From the NCBI GenBank assembly GCA_035048485.1, contig CM068583.1, positions 67,196,306 through 67,260,305 of the forward strand: a stretch of DNA of 64,000 nucleotides, in the 5' to 3' direction. The stretch comes from Pteria penguin. Its lineage: Eukaryota > Mollusca > Bivalvia > Pterioida > Pteriidae. Positions within the stretch are counted from its first letter, which is position 1. Every line of letters begins with the position of its first letter. Both the position numbers and the translations under genes were made by a program. This document shows, piece by piece, positions 1-11,740 of the stretch. The notes under the pieces were generated by a model. That model was not told where the DNA came from and did no database searches. It saw nothing but the letters and a program-made list of their open reading frames with translations.

Positions 1-37
1 TTCAACTATCTTGACAGTGGTAACTTTATCAAAATTA

Positions 38-2097
38 AACAAGAGGCCCCAAGTGGGCCTATATCGCTCACCTGAGTACCTAGATGATCAGTCATGCATG
101 AAGGAAGAATTCATTTATTTTTGCATTAATGTGACTAAGTCAACACAGATGTTGAAAATATGTCAAATTTTATTTCAGGCTAGAATAAAAAACAACACTT
201 TTTTGCACATCCATTCAGGTGATTTTGATATTAAGCATTTCCTTTGTCTCTGCAAGAAGTCATTCAGGGCAACAAGTTAGTCATTTTCTTTAGGTGGGGC
301 CTTTTGTTGACTGATTTCAAGTCTGGGTCATGAACAACAATTGTTTCAAATATTGTCCAGATCTAACTTAAAATTGCCTAATTTCATATGTTGAGTGTTG
401 AGAAACATCTAAAAACTTATTTAGATGTGTAAAGATATGAAAAAAAAATTTTGACAACAGCTGGATTTGAACCGCTACTCTCCATATTTCAATTACCATG
501 TGGTATATGTACCATTGTGAGAACTGCTTTTTAGACATGGTGGCATTATCTGTTAACCAATTTGGATGAAATTTACCAAACTGATAGAGGACCTTTAGTA
601 CTTCATGTATTCCATGTTTCATTAAAATCTTTCATGTGGTATAACAGCAGAAGTGAAAAATGTGATTGAATTGTTCCTATACACCCTCATTTGGAAGTCT
701 TAAAAAATTCATAGAAAATCCAAAAATTGCGATATTGACAAAATTCTTTCAAAGTAACAATCCTTACCATAATTATGATCACAATAGTCCATAAGAAATC
801 ATCATTATCAATTAACTAGGAAATATGACACTTTTTTTTCTGCATTGAATCACCAAGTCCAAAGAAATGTCGAAAAAAATTCTAAAATTTGATTTTGGAA
901 GGGAACCAAAACGACAATACGTCTTCACTCATCCCTCTAGATCATTTCTATGCATTCTGTTTGTCTCTGTATACAGCCCGTATGAAAAAGAATATTGTTA
1001 AAGGAGGGAACTCTTTTGTGACCTACTTTTGACTATGGTGGCGCCACCTGTAATGAGGTCTGGACGAAAACAACAGAATTTGAAGAGGATCATAAGTGAC
1101 TTATTTCTACCAAGATTTATTAAAATCCTTCAAACAGTTTTGTAGAAAAAGTTGAAAATGTGAAAAATGGCCACCCCCCCCCCCTTTTTTTTCGGGGAAG
1201 TCTTAAACGTAAAATTCCTAATTTCATATGTTGAGTGTTGAGAAACATCTAAAAACTTATTTAGATGTGTAAAAAAAACAAAAATTTTTTTGACCACAGC
1301 TGGATTTGAACCGCTACTCTCCATATTTCAATTACCAAGTGGTATATGTACCATTGTGAGACCTACTTTTTAGACATGGTGGCATTATCTGTTAACCAAT
1401 TTGGATGAAATTTACCAAATTGATAGAGGACTTTTAGTACTTCATGTATTCCATGTTTCATTAAAATCTTTCATGTGGTTTCGTAGAAAAAGTTGAAAAT
1501 GTGAAAAATGGCCAACCCCCCTTTTTTTTGGAAGTCTTAAAAAATTCATAAAAATCCAAAAATTGAGATAATGACAAAATTCTTTCACAATAATATTCCT
1601 TACCACAATTATGATCAAAAAAGTCATTAAGAAATCATCAATATCAATTAACTGAAAAACATGCCACTTTTCTTCATTGAAATGACTAAGTCCAGAAACA
1701 CGTCAAAAAAGCGTAAATTTCTATTTGACGGATCTTAACCCCGAACACAATTTTTAATAACCCATCTTTATAGATTGTTGAAATGCAATTAGTTTCCCCA
1801 TTTATGTACTGGTTCTGGAGAAGAAGATGTTTGAAGAGGGGTACCCTTTTGGGCACTTTTGGTCCTGCCCTGGATCCACCCCTGAGGGAATCTGGATCCC
1901 GAACACAATTTTAGTAGGGGACCTTGAGTACATCATTTACACAAAGTTTGATCCAAATCTGCAATGTAGTTCCAGAGAAGAAGTCAAAAATGTGAAAATG
2001 TTAACAACGGACGACGACGACGATGACGGACGACGGACGACGGACGGCGCACTATGACTATAGCTCACTTGAGCCTTTGGCTCAGGTGAACTAAAAA
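38..2097 (+). mobile_element. Helitron-like non-autonomous element, copy 1 (AGAGGCCC family)
   Basis: The left end reads AACAAGAGGCCCCAAGTGGG, followed by CGCTCACCTGAG. The right end has CTCAGGTGAACTAAAAA just after a small GAGCC...GGCTC hairpin. The same ends recur at 4478-6653 and 33775-34912. Subterminal inverted repeats (CTCACCTGAG and CTCAGGTGA) plus a 3' hairpin without true terminal inverted repeats fit Helitron/Helentron-type non-autonomous elements; the assignment is inference. The interior holds a diverged internal duplication (about 395-660 against 1225-1500) and a GACGACG-rich run near the right end (2005-2047). No coding capacity is seen. Confidence 0.6.
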
Positions 2098-3814
2098 AAC
2101 AAATATTGTTCTAATGATAATCATCTCAGTGGCTTTTGACACCAATATTATTTGCTGTGTGAACTAGATTCAACTGGGGTATATATAATAGATTGATTCT
2201 ACTAAATTTATTTTCCTTACATATGTAGAAATGAATCATATTATAACATTAAAACCAAATCCTTTGTCAGATTTTATTGTTTGTAAATCTAAATGTTTAT
2301 AGTGATAACACTTGATGATACATAGACAGCAAAACTAGCTTAATGCCAGCACAGCTAATACACAACACAATCTTATCACAGTGTCCTTGCTGCATGTCAA
2401 TACATAAAAATAAAACTCAATAAGGTGTTTATTCAAAAGTTGTTCATAAAACTCACAACATCAGTCAATAATTTCAACAACAGCAACGCTGCAAAGATTC
2501 TGTCACTTCATTTCAAGAGAGAAATAAAAAGTGTCATCTGCCTTACATTTGACAGTAAATTTGTGACCTTAACCTTGTATGTAACCTTGTCCTTCATTGA
2601 ATGTTGCATTCCATCATAATTAACCATTCCCTGTAAGTTTCATGTCTGAAATGGTGAGCCAGACAAAAATAAAATCATGAGCTCACAGCGCTATTGACCT
2701 TAGAATTATGACTATGGCTCAAGCTCATTACAACCTTATCTTCCTGTGAGAAACATTTTTACCAAATACAAACTTTTTGGGATCAGGCATACAGAATTTA
2801 TGGGTCACCAAAATCTAAAGCAGCTGTGACTTGGGAACTGTGACTTTGGCTAAAGGTCGTAACACATTTCTATCAATTCTAAAAAGTATGAAGTAGATCC
2901 AACTAGACATGTAGAAAATATGGGCCAATAAAGATTTCAGACCAAAACTTGGTCGAACAAGGTTATAGTAGAATTAAATGTTAAATTTGAGGAACTTGAA
3001 ATTTAAACAGTTCTATGTGATCTTGACCTTGGAAGCATGACATTGGGTTAAGGCCTTCCAATAAAATCATACAAGTAGATACTTTCTGGGATTGGGTATA
3101 TAGAATTAATGGATGGGTAAAAAGAAATTCAACCAAAATCCACAGTGACCTTGACCTTGGCTCAAAGTCATGACACACTGCCTTCCTATAAGTATTTATT
3201 CTACATATCATGCAATAAGGTATGCTGAAAATATAGACCGGAAAATGTGTTGAAGATGAACTGACAGATAAACAGATGGACAGACAGATAGACAGACAAC
3301 AGCATAACATAATATTTTCTTTCAAATGATGGACATAGAGGAATCATTTCTTGATAAAAGAACATTGATTTTAGATGTTTTGACTAACATAAATTGTTTG
3401 TAATATCAGATATCAGATTAAAGATGTCAACCCATAAAACATCCTTTCCACTAAATTGAGGATTTAACTTTAAGCTGGGAAACATCATATGAATGTACTC
3501 ATCAAAGATCATTCCAACTTCCATGTGTCAACACATTTTTTATTTTTTTGATTTCAACTATTTTGTCACTTTTCTTTTTGTTTTCCTACCTAGGATATCT
3601 TTTTAAATTGATAAATACCAAACACAAAGACTAAGAAATTCATATCACAACCTTAGTTACAGACTTGTACATTATTAAATTTCTTTGTTATTCAAGTTTT
3701 TTAGTAAATAAATTTTAAATCAGTTGTCTAGTCAAAAGTTTTTTAAGAAATATACACTTTACTAGGTGTACCTCAAAAAAATTATTTTTTAAAACATTTT
3801 ATGGTCTCACATTG
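2098..3814. repeat. Gene-free stretch with degenerate TGACCTTGACC-type repeats
   Basis: No supportable gene. From about 2560 to 3230 there are diverged repeats in which TGACCTTGACCTTGG or variants recur (for example near 3020 and 3146). They end in a GACAGATA-rich run (3262-3300). This resembles the right-hand parts of other bivalve dispersed repeats in this window (26760-27434). The rest is AT-rich unique-looking DNA. Confidence 0.4.
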
Positions 3815-4048
3815 ATTAATTGATTGATTTTTGTTTTACGTCACACCACGAATATTTCACGTATATGGTGACGGCATCTGCCTGATGCGAGGCATACAAA
3901 TTTTGACTTTTGCAGCGGACCCACCCGAAGCAGTGAGGGATCTTTAACATGCCATGCATACCACGACACGGGGCCTCGGATTTTACTGTCTCATCCGAAA
4001 GACATGACACCGGCATGACCAGAGCGGGACTCGAACCCCGGAATTTTT
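3815..4048 (-). mobile_element. SINE-like repeat with tRNA-type B box
   Basis: On the minus strand the sequence begins near GGTTCGAGTCCCGCTC, a good RNA polymerase III B box. It runs to a tail of TTGATT-type repeats at 3815-3830 (plus-strand view). The body contains the TTTTACGTC...ATATTTCAC block, also present in altered form in the SINEs at 36285 and 53694. It abuts the candidate exon at 4070-4250. No clear target duplication was found. Confidence 0.5.
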
Positions 4049-4069
4049 TGAAATTTTGAAAGATTATAC

Positions 4070-4250
4070 CAAACACTTGCAATGCCTCCATGTAGTAACA
4101 CTGACTCTTGCAATCTATGATTTGAACTGAGTACTCACTATGACACCTGTCATCATTGGGAAATTCTTTCAATGTATTCTTGTATTCATAAGGAGGAATA
4201 TGAGAGTCTGCTCTTGTAGGAGGAACAATTTTCCACACTCTGAAAATCAC
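4070..4250 (-). CDS. Candidate internal coding exon of an unidentified gene
   Basis: A strong acceptor (CTTTTTCTCTTATAACAG) precedes GTGATTTTCAGAG at 4250. The frame is open for 60 codons and reaches a plausible donor, G|GTATAA, at 4070/4069. The predicted peptide is compositionally normal and not repeat-like. It includes RVWKIVPPTRADSHIPPYEY, CHSEYSVQIIDCKSQCYYME and a final ALQVF. The frame continues leftward into the SINE, so the exon must end near the donor. It starts in phase 0, which matches the end of the possible first exon at 15431-15544, so the two may belong to one gene with an 11-kb transposon-filled intron. I do not recognise the family. Further exons would lie to the left of the window. 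Confidence 0.5.
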
Positions 4251-4477
4251 CTGTTATAAGAGAAAAAGATTTTTTACATTAAAAAAAGTCTTAAGATGGA
4301 ACAAGAATTGTAAGAAGACAACAGAGTTAGCCGTATGGGACTTTTCTAATAAATAGATTATTTGTCAAGCAATTTATTGTTTCAAAATCTGACCAGATGA
4401 AAGCCCTGGTCATAATGAATCTACATATGAAATCCCTATCTCTAATATCTCAAAAGAAAAAGTTCAGATAGAATATT

Positions 4478-6653
4478 AAACAAGAGGCCCAAATGGGCCT
4501 ATATCGCTCACCTGAGCTCATTTCATTAGAAAATTTTGCTTTTTTTCTACAAGATTTTCTATAAGGTTTGGTGATATTTTGTGCAGTTGTTTTGAAGTGT
4601 CCAAAATGTGTCAATCAGAGCCAATAGCAGCCATCTTGGATTACGGATGGGCACGAAAAACACAAACTTTGTAGAGGACCTCGAGTAGTTACTTCCTATG
4701 AGGTTTGATGGAATTCTGTGCAGCGCTTCTGGAGAAGAAGTCGAAAATGCGTCAACCAATCAGAGCCAATGGCGGCCATCTTGGATTACGGATCGGCAAG
4801 AAAAACACAAACTTGGTAGAGGACCTCAAGTAGTTACTTCCTATGAGGTTTGGTGAAATTCTGTACAGCGCTTCTGAAGAAGAAGTCCAAAATGTGTCAA
4901 CCAATCAGAGCCAATGGCGGCCATCTTGGATTACGGATCGGCATGAAAAACACAAAATTTGGTATGAGGACCTTGAGTACTTACTTCCTATGACGTTTGG
5001 TGAAATTCTGTGCAGCGCTTCTGGAGAAGAAGTCCAAAATGTGTCAACCAATCAGAGCCAATGGCGGCCATCTTGGATAACGGATGGGCATGAAAAACAC
5101 AAACTTTGTAGAGGACCTCGAATAGTTACTTCCTATGAGGTTTGGTGAAATTCTGTACAGCACTTCTGGAGAAGAAGTCCAAAATGTGTCAACCAATCAG
5201 AGCCAATGGCGGCCATCTTGGATGACGGATTGGCACGAAAAACACACACTTGGTAGAGGACCACGAGTACTTACTTCCTATGACGTTTGGTGAAATTCTG
5301 TGTAGCGCTTCTGGAGAAAAATTCCAAAATGTGTCAAACAATCAGAGTCAATGGCGGCCATCTTGGATTACTGATGGGCACAAAAAATACAAACTTGGTA
5401 GAGGACTTCGAGTACTTACTTCCTATGGGGTTTGGTGGAATTCTGTGCAGTGGTTCTGGAGAAGAAGTCCAAAATGTGTCAACCAATCAGAGCCAATAGC
5501 AGCCATCTTGGATTATGGATGGGCACAAAAAACACAATCATTGTAGAGGACCTTGAGTACTTACTTCCTATGACGTTTGGTGAAATTCTGTGAAGCGCTA
5601 CTGAAGAAGAAGTCGAAAATGCGTCAACCAATCAGAGCCAATGGCGGCCATCTTGAATTACGGATGGGCATGAAAAACTCAAACTTTGTAGAGGACCTCG
5701 AGTAGTTACTTCCTATGAGGTTTGGTGAAATTCTGTGTAGCGCTTCTGGAGAAGAAGTCCAAAATGTGTCAACCAATCAGAGCCAATGGTGGCCATCTTG
5801 AATTACGGATGGGCACGAAAAAACACAAACTTTGTAGAGGACCTCAAGTAGTTACTTCCTATGAGGTTTGGTGAAATTCTGTAAAGCGCTTCTGCAGAAG
5901 AAGTCCAAAATGTGTCAACCAATCAGAGCCAATGGCGGCCATCTTAGATTAAGGATCGGCATGAAAAACACAAAATTTGGTCGAGGACCTCGAGTACTTA
6001 CTTCCTATGAGGTTTAGTGAAATTCTGTGCAGCGCTTCTGGAGAAGAAGTCCAAAATGTGTCAACCAATCAGAGCCAATGGCAGCCACCCTGGATAATGG
6101 ATGGGCACGAAAAAACACAAACTTTGTAGAGGACCTCAAGTAGTTACTTCCTATGAGGTTTGGTGAAATTCTGTGCAGCGGTTCTGGAGAAGAAGTCGAA
6201 AATGCATCACAAAATCAGAGCCAATGGCGACCATCTTGGATTACGGATCAGCAAGAAAAACACAAACTTTGTAAAGGACCTCAAGTAGTTACTTCCTATG
6301 AGGTTTGGTGAAATTCTGTGCAGCGGTTCTGGAGAAGAAGTCGAAAATGCATCACAAAATCAGAGCCAATGGCGACCATCTTGGATTACGGATCAGCAAG
6401 AAAAACACAAACTTTGTAAAGGACCTCAAGTAGTTACTTCCTATGAGGTTTGGTGAAATTTTGTGTAGCGCTTCTGGAGAAGAAGTCCAAAATGTGTCAA
6501 CCAATCAGAGCCAATGGCGGCCATCTTGGAGTACGGATCAGCACGAAAAACACAAACTTGGTAGAGGACCACGAGTACTTACTTCCTATGAGGTTTGGTG
6601 AAATTATGTGCAGAGCTTCTGAAGAAGAGCCTTCAGCTCAGGTGAGCTAAAAA
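4478..6653 (+). mobile_element. Helitron-like element, copy 2, filled with a tandem array
   Basis: It has the family left end (AACAAGAGGCCCAAATGGG then CGCTCACCTGAG) and right end (CTTCAGCTCAGGTGAGCTAAAAA in pieces, ending near 6653). Nearly all the interior is the 145-bp tandem array described separately. AGGCCC-AAAT-GGGCCT at the left end is a perfect small hairpin. Elements with conserved ends and a core of about 150-bp tandem units are known in bivalves (for example the pearl family), so this architecture has precedent; membership in that family was not tested. Confidence 0.65.
4590..6610 (+). repeat. Tandem satellite, about 14 units of 145 bp
   Basis: GTCAACCAATCAGAGCC or variants recur at 4751, 4896, 5043, 5188 and 5333 and onward, giving a period of 145-147 bp. 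Each unit carries ACCAATCAGA, GCCAATGGCGGC and GGCGGCCATCTTGG, the last resembling a YY1 site. Units near 6180 and 6325 are almost identical, so the array was recently expanded there. Part of the unit (TTCTGGAGAAGAAGTC and GGACCTTGAGTACT) matches the 3' interior of copy 4 (34740-34830), so the array probably arose by tandem amplification of an element-internal segment. Short ORFs here are by-products of the repeat. Confidence 0.85.
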
Positions 6654-6911
6654 GTAAGTCAAAGTCCAAAGTCAAGGTTAATATGTCAAAGGTTATGGTA
6701 TCAAAAGAAATCTCTTGTCATGAGGAAACTATGTGTAAAGTATCAACCCCCTACCCCAATTGGTTAAAAAATATAGCCCAGATTAAAGTTTTTAGAAGAT
6801 CAAAGTCCAAGGTCAAGGTAAAAAAGTTAATAGTTATGGTATTGATTGAAAGCTCTTGTCATGGTGAACCTCTGTGTAAAGTATTAGAGCTCTACCCATT
6901 GTTAAAAATAT

Positions 6912-6954
<43 letters not shown>

Positions 6955-7124
6955 ATATATATACACCACGACCTCATTTTGTTTGAAGTTGATATGTATA
7001 ACACTATAGACACCTCGACCTCATTTTGTATGAAGTTGATTGAAATGAGTTATGTTAATGAAAATAAGGTAGTGCAGAGAGAAACCTGCTTATAAAGTTA
7101 TCCCAATCATGTGTGATTCAATGG
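6654..7124. repeat. Repeat remnants and TA microsatellite
   Basis: Contains AAGTCAAGGTTAA/CCAAGGTCAAGG-type repeats (6656-6830), a TA-rich microsatellite (about 6911-6966) and a roughly 50-bp direct duplication around ACGACCTCATTTTGT (6964-7041). No gene is seen. Confidence 0.5.
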
Positions 7125-7272
7125 CAGTGGTGGGTTCAGTAGAGGGGGGGGGGGCTCTCCCGCCTTCCCCACATATTTACAAGTAAAAATCCAGATTTGG
7201 CACAAAAATGGCCCAGTAGTTGACTAATACACATGTGGGCCCCCCTTTTCAGAAATCCTGGATCCGCCACTA
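7125..7272. mobile_element. Short MITE, CAGTGGCGGAT type, copy 1
   Basis: The ends are CAGTGGTGGGTTCAG (left) and GGATCCGCCACT (right). Related copies lie at 15942-16146 and, more decayed, 13374-13548. The interior of the first two shares CCAGATTTGGCAC and AGAAATCCTGGATCC. A G run (7144-7154) follows the left end. Flanking ATGG may be a partial target duplication. Non-coding. Confidence 0.55.
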
Positions 7273-8845
7273 CATGGAGTGTCCATCTTTCCCAGTTAGG
7301 TGTTTTTAATTTTTATTTATACTGATTTGTATATTTAAAGGCTAGATTGGTTATTCAAATTATGCAATGAGATTGATGAACTAAAAGCAACAGTGTTCCA
7401 CGCAGCACATTATCCCTTTAGTAAAGGCTAAATGCTGCCATTGCTGGGTTATGATGTTTTCCACAGGATAATATGTCCTTAATTCTCACTAACGACAGTG
7501 TATTGCAATGAAAATTTTTGGTATCGGCGGTTTGTGGAAATTCCAACTTTTGACGTACAAAGTCTCTCTGACCCTCTGTCACAAACCACCAATATCAAAA
7601 GTGGGAGAAGGACAGAGAATCTCGGATTACTATGAAAACTGTAAAGCAGTCCCTAGACAAGTCATTTGACCATAGTTCAAGTAAATGAAAGTACGAATAA
7701 AAATAAGTTCATAAAACACATTGTTACACATTTGTAGTTTGAAATGTTTTATCTTTATTATTATATGAAATAAGCGCCAAAGCGGAAAAAAATTTAAAAA
7801 TGTGAAAATTAAGAGAAAAGAGAAGAGACAAGGAAATCGACGAATACACGTACGAATGTTGGTCACCATGAATGTTGATCGTGCGAATAGACTGATGAAC
7901 ATAAATTCATACACCATCGCTTTCGTCTTGGATGGGAAGGGGACATTTTCTAAATGAATTCACACATGATTGTGGTCAAAAAAGACTCTTCCACTGAATC
8001 CATTAAATCATCACAACTGTCCTCGCTAGAATAGACAAACACTGACTGTAGTTGGGTGTACATAAATCTGACCTTTGAACTTTGAGCACGATAACAGTAA
8101 GATACTCCTTCATGAGGAGTATCTTAAAAACCAAAACCACAATACTTTCACACTTTAAATCTAAATAATTTTTTTTACATTCTATGTAGCAAATCTGAAG
8201 TAAAAGTTTCTCAGAGGTGGGTAATTTCCTACCTTCTTTGTCTACCCTGCATCAACCTCGAGAAAGATCTGACTGAATAAAAAACAAGAATAAATGCATT
8301 TTAATCAAACAGATTCTCAAAGGAGGCTACCCTCTTTGATCTATATTGTCCCATTCATGATAAAAACTCAAATTTAGCAAAGGAACTTGTGTGCTTGCTT
8401 CCTGTTTTATGTAAAATACCCACAGCAAATGCAGAGAAGTGGAATATGTGCATGTAAAAAGTGACAGGATGGCAGACAATTTTAAAAGAGGACTGACAAA
8501 TCCATACAGCTACATGTATAGTTCACTTGAGCCTTTACCTCATGTATTCTAAATAAGTAATACTGGTGTAAATTCTACACAGATTTAAATACATTTAAAT
8601 CTAAGTACCAATTTGCTGCTCATCTGACTCATTGTTATTGTCATGTGATATCTGAATTGTCATGTGACACATAGGCATATACAACAGTCTCCAGAGAGAA
8701 TATCCAAATGTTTAAATCATATAATAATATTAGGGCTACATACATGTACACTGCTGGAAATAGGAGTAAGTGACCCTGTTCATCACTTCATCTATGACTG
8801 TTTACTATGTGTATTTCTAATTTCTGTAATCCCTCAGTTTTAATG
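7273..8845. other. Gene-free interval
   Basis: No supportable gene. Around 7630-7917 the base composition is a little richer in GC and frames are open on both strands, but no splice signals or recognisable protein are seen. At 8099-8125 a short ATACTCCTTCATGAGGAGTAT palindrome is visible (written here in its 21-base extent only as ATACTCCTTC/ATGAGGAGTAT halves). Confidence 0.3.
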
Positions 8846-9145
8846 GGGTACACAGAATAATCGGAATTACCGCTATTCACCAGAATTACCACATAAATGA
8901 CCAGAATTACTGTTGTGCAAGTAGATATAATGACACAATGTACCTAGAAAGTATAACTTTATACCACATAAAATCTGTTTCTGATGAAAATTGACAATAA
9001 ATGTCCTTCTTCTGCATTTGGGCAACTTCAGATTGGGATCAGGTTTGGTTTAAAGCCATATCGATCTCATCTAATTGAACATTAATTCAATGCACGCATA
9101 TTACTAATTTTATCTGTTCCTTCCAGAAAATCATTATCTGGAATG

Positions 9146-10519
9146 CGGTCATGCTAAAAACAGCCCGGAGCAGCCCGGAGAAAGAAAGTTGCGCCCGGGG
9201 CTTTGTGTGTTGGTTTTTATTGTTGTATATGCCTTTAATAATTGATTCAATAGTATTTTTATCCTATCTGATATGAATTTTAAGAATATTTGCATGTTTG
9301 ATCAAATGTTTACACAAAACAATGTTTGGCCAATTTCCGTCAAAATCGGCAAATTTCCCCCGTCAAAGGTGGCGCTAGATACGCCAATGGTATATAGCGT
9401 GAAATCAAATGATTAAAATAAATTTTTGCAGCTCCCCCTCCCTCGTTAAATTTACGTTTTAGTCTTACAAAGCTAATATGTGTTTTCCATACAACATGCC
9501 ATTCCATCTGTTTACCTCTGAGATTGCAAGATACAATGTCACAAATTTGTGCTTATAAAGATACTCTGTGTGATTGTATCATATGTAAAGTATAATAATG
9601 ATGATCACTTTGCCTAGTATTTGTTTGTGTGATAGAAAGAGGCATAGGATATTCATCACATAGTATAAAAATGCACGAGTAGAACTTCAGTGTCAGAATT
9701 GAGGAAGGCCAAAAATACTAGCCATACACCATCAAATTTGTGAGAAAAAAAAATCTCATTTGATATATGTTCAGACGACCCCTACATTTGTTTTCAACAG
9801 ATTTTTACTGTAACAGAATGGTAACTCCAGTGTCTTAAGAAGGATTGTCATTTTTCTGAATTGTTTTTTGCCCTCTTTCCTTCCGTATAGTCATTTCCAC
9901 GTACTTTTTGTTTTTGGTCATTTTCATCCTTTATGTAATTTAGGAAACCAATGCATTTCTTTGATAAACATGTATCTCAAAAAATTGAAATACGAAGTTT
10001 CGTAAAAAATCTTCGGTGTATTACACATAATTAATTTTAAAACTCGGGAAGACTGTTTCGCAAAAATATTTTCGGTGTATATCACCCCTGCCTCATGCAT
10101 TCTTACGTGTAGTTATTGTTTTATTAACAGAATTTAATTTTGATAAACATATTTAGAAGGAGCATACATAATATTTAAAGGACTGAGCAACAAGAGTATA
10201 TCATTTATAAAGCTCTCTCCTTTTTCCATCAGCTTGTTAAGGTCATTATGTATAAATATATAGTTAGAAGTTGACAACTGTATTCCCAATTATCAATACT
10301 GGCAAAAACGGATTCGCGATTCGTTTATATTTGATTTATTAGTCATTCAGGATAAAACATGCAAATATTCTTAAAATTCATACCAGATAGAATAAAAATA
10401 CTATTGAATCAATTAATAAAGGCATATACAACAATAAAAACCAACACACAAAGCCCCGGGCGCAACTTTCTTTCTCCGGGCTACTCCAGGCTGCCCCGGG
10501 CTGTTTTTAGCACGACCCT
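9146..10519. mobile_element. Nested MITE with long inverted arms (1.37 kb)
   Basis: CTGGAATG is directly repeated at 9138-9145 and 10520-10527, an 8-bp target duplication. The arms are inverted repeats of roughly 150 bp: the left runs from CGGTCATGCTAAAAACAGCC to GAATATTTGCATGTTT, and the right is its reverse complement at 10358-10519. The arms carry CCCGGAG/CCCCGGGC-rich stretches next to the ends. The middle is AT-rich and non-coding. The 8-bp duplication suggests mobilisation by a hAT transposase. Confidence 0.8.
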
Positions 10520-10742
10520 CTGGAATGTAAATTTACTAACAGATCAATAAAAAGGTGAATAAAATATAAATCTCAGGCAGTGGTTCACTCTTAGAACACT
10601 GAACCCATTTTGTTTTTATATAAACACAGTCTTCGCGAGAAGTTTTTTCTCTACAAGCCCAAAGGGCAGGTAACAGACAAAATGAATTCAGAAGCCTGAA
10701 AAAAAAATTCACAAGCCTGAACTTTTTTTTATACTTTTAATT

Positions 10743-11740
10743 TTACACAAAACTTTTGTGATGCTTTGCTAAAGCATGGGCAGTTCGGAATTTAATGACT
10801 AGTCTGTCATAGTCAGCTTCCTTAAGCTGGTGCAGACACTTGCTTGCCTCACTAAGACCGGAAAGACAAGAAGCAGAATTACTGTCCCCTACAAAATCAC
10901 TTGGAGTACGAGAGTATTTTGGTACATAGTAGAGATGCAACGATATACCGTGATATGATATATCGCGATATATGGATCACGATACCATACACGATACGAT
11001 AGGGAACTCAAACGATACACAACCATACCCCAATGTTACTCATTATAAAATTATGTTGCAATTTCCATGATAAATAGAGATGTTTCATATTTAAAAAATT
11101 GTAAGAAAAAGACCAAATGGATATGTTTTCAGTATATTCTTTATATTGTTATATTGTATCAATTTGTACCTCATTTCTAGTATGAATTGTAATGTGTATT
11201 TCTTTTTCTCCCAAAGCTCTTTATACATGTAGGATCTTCATGAAATGGAACAGGTACATTTTAACCCTGATTTCATGATAAGAAAATGTATCATGATAAG
11301 TATCGTATCGCTGTTCAAGTATCGTGATACGTATTATATCGTGAGGAGCTGTATCGTTGCATCTCTAGTACATAGTATTTGTGCCATTTTGACCCTTCAC
11401 GGTCCCTCACAGAGGTCAGTCTAAAGTGGTCACTGCCCATGACAAACCTACAATTCTCCACATTCTCTGCCCTGCACCATTTACAAAACATTTTACCTGA
11501 CTTGGCGACGAATTCCAGCCACGCCCACCCCCTTTCTGCACCAATGTGGCTGGAATTTCCTCTGTTGCGATATTTCAGAACGAAGATTTGCTCGCTCCTT
11601 TTCTTCATGCAACAGCGATGGCAGCGACAGTATCTCAAGAGATGGATCTGCCCTCATTATACTTCAGGAAAGGAATCGACCTGTTATTATGCCCGTTCAC
11701 CTTCCCAAATTTTACAAACCCAATCAGGCCTACGATTCTG
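10743..11740 (-). pseudogene. Broken hAT-type transposase fragment
   Basis: On the minus strand a frame around 11340-11640 encodes a BED/TTF-like zinc-finger segment: SGKMFCKWCRAENVEN, then GSDHFRLTSVRD and GSKWHK. It is interrupted by the MITE at 10930-11367. A frame on the far side (10743-10930) continues in the style of the same family (LSEASKCLHQLKEADYDRL, RTAHALAKHHKSF) and stops at 10743. The catalytic region with the DDE residues and the C-terminal dimerisation domain is absent, so this is an internally deleted relic. Family assignment rests on the zinc-finger spacing and the 'A-ALAKHHK-F' style motif and is moderately sure. Confidence 0.6.
10930..11367. mobile_element. hAT MITE, TAGAGATGCAACGAT type
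   Basis: Its terminal inverted repeats are TAGAGATGCAACGATAT (left) and ATCGTTGCATCTCTA (right). It is flanked by a perfect 8-bp target duplication, GTACATAG, at 10922-10929 and 11368-11375. It is 438 bp long, non-coding and rich in ATATCG/CGATAC motifs near both ends. It splits the hAT-type transposase relic, so it arrived after that gene. Confidence 0.9.

Noticed and set aside
3816..4069. Leftward extension of the 4070-4250 coding exon
   Set aside because: Past the GTATAA donor the frame runs through a SINE with a B box, so this part is unlikely to be coding.
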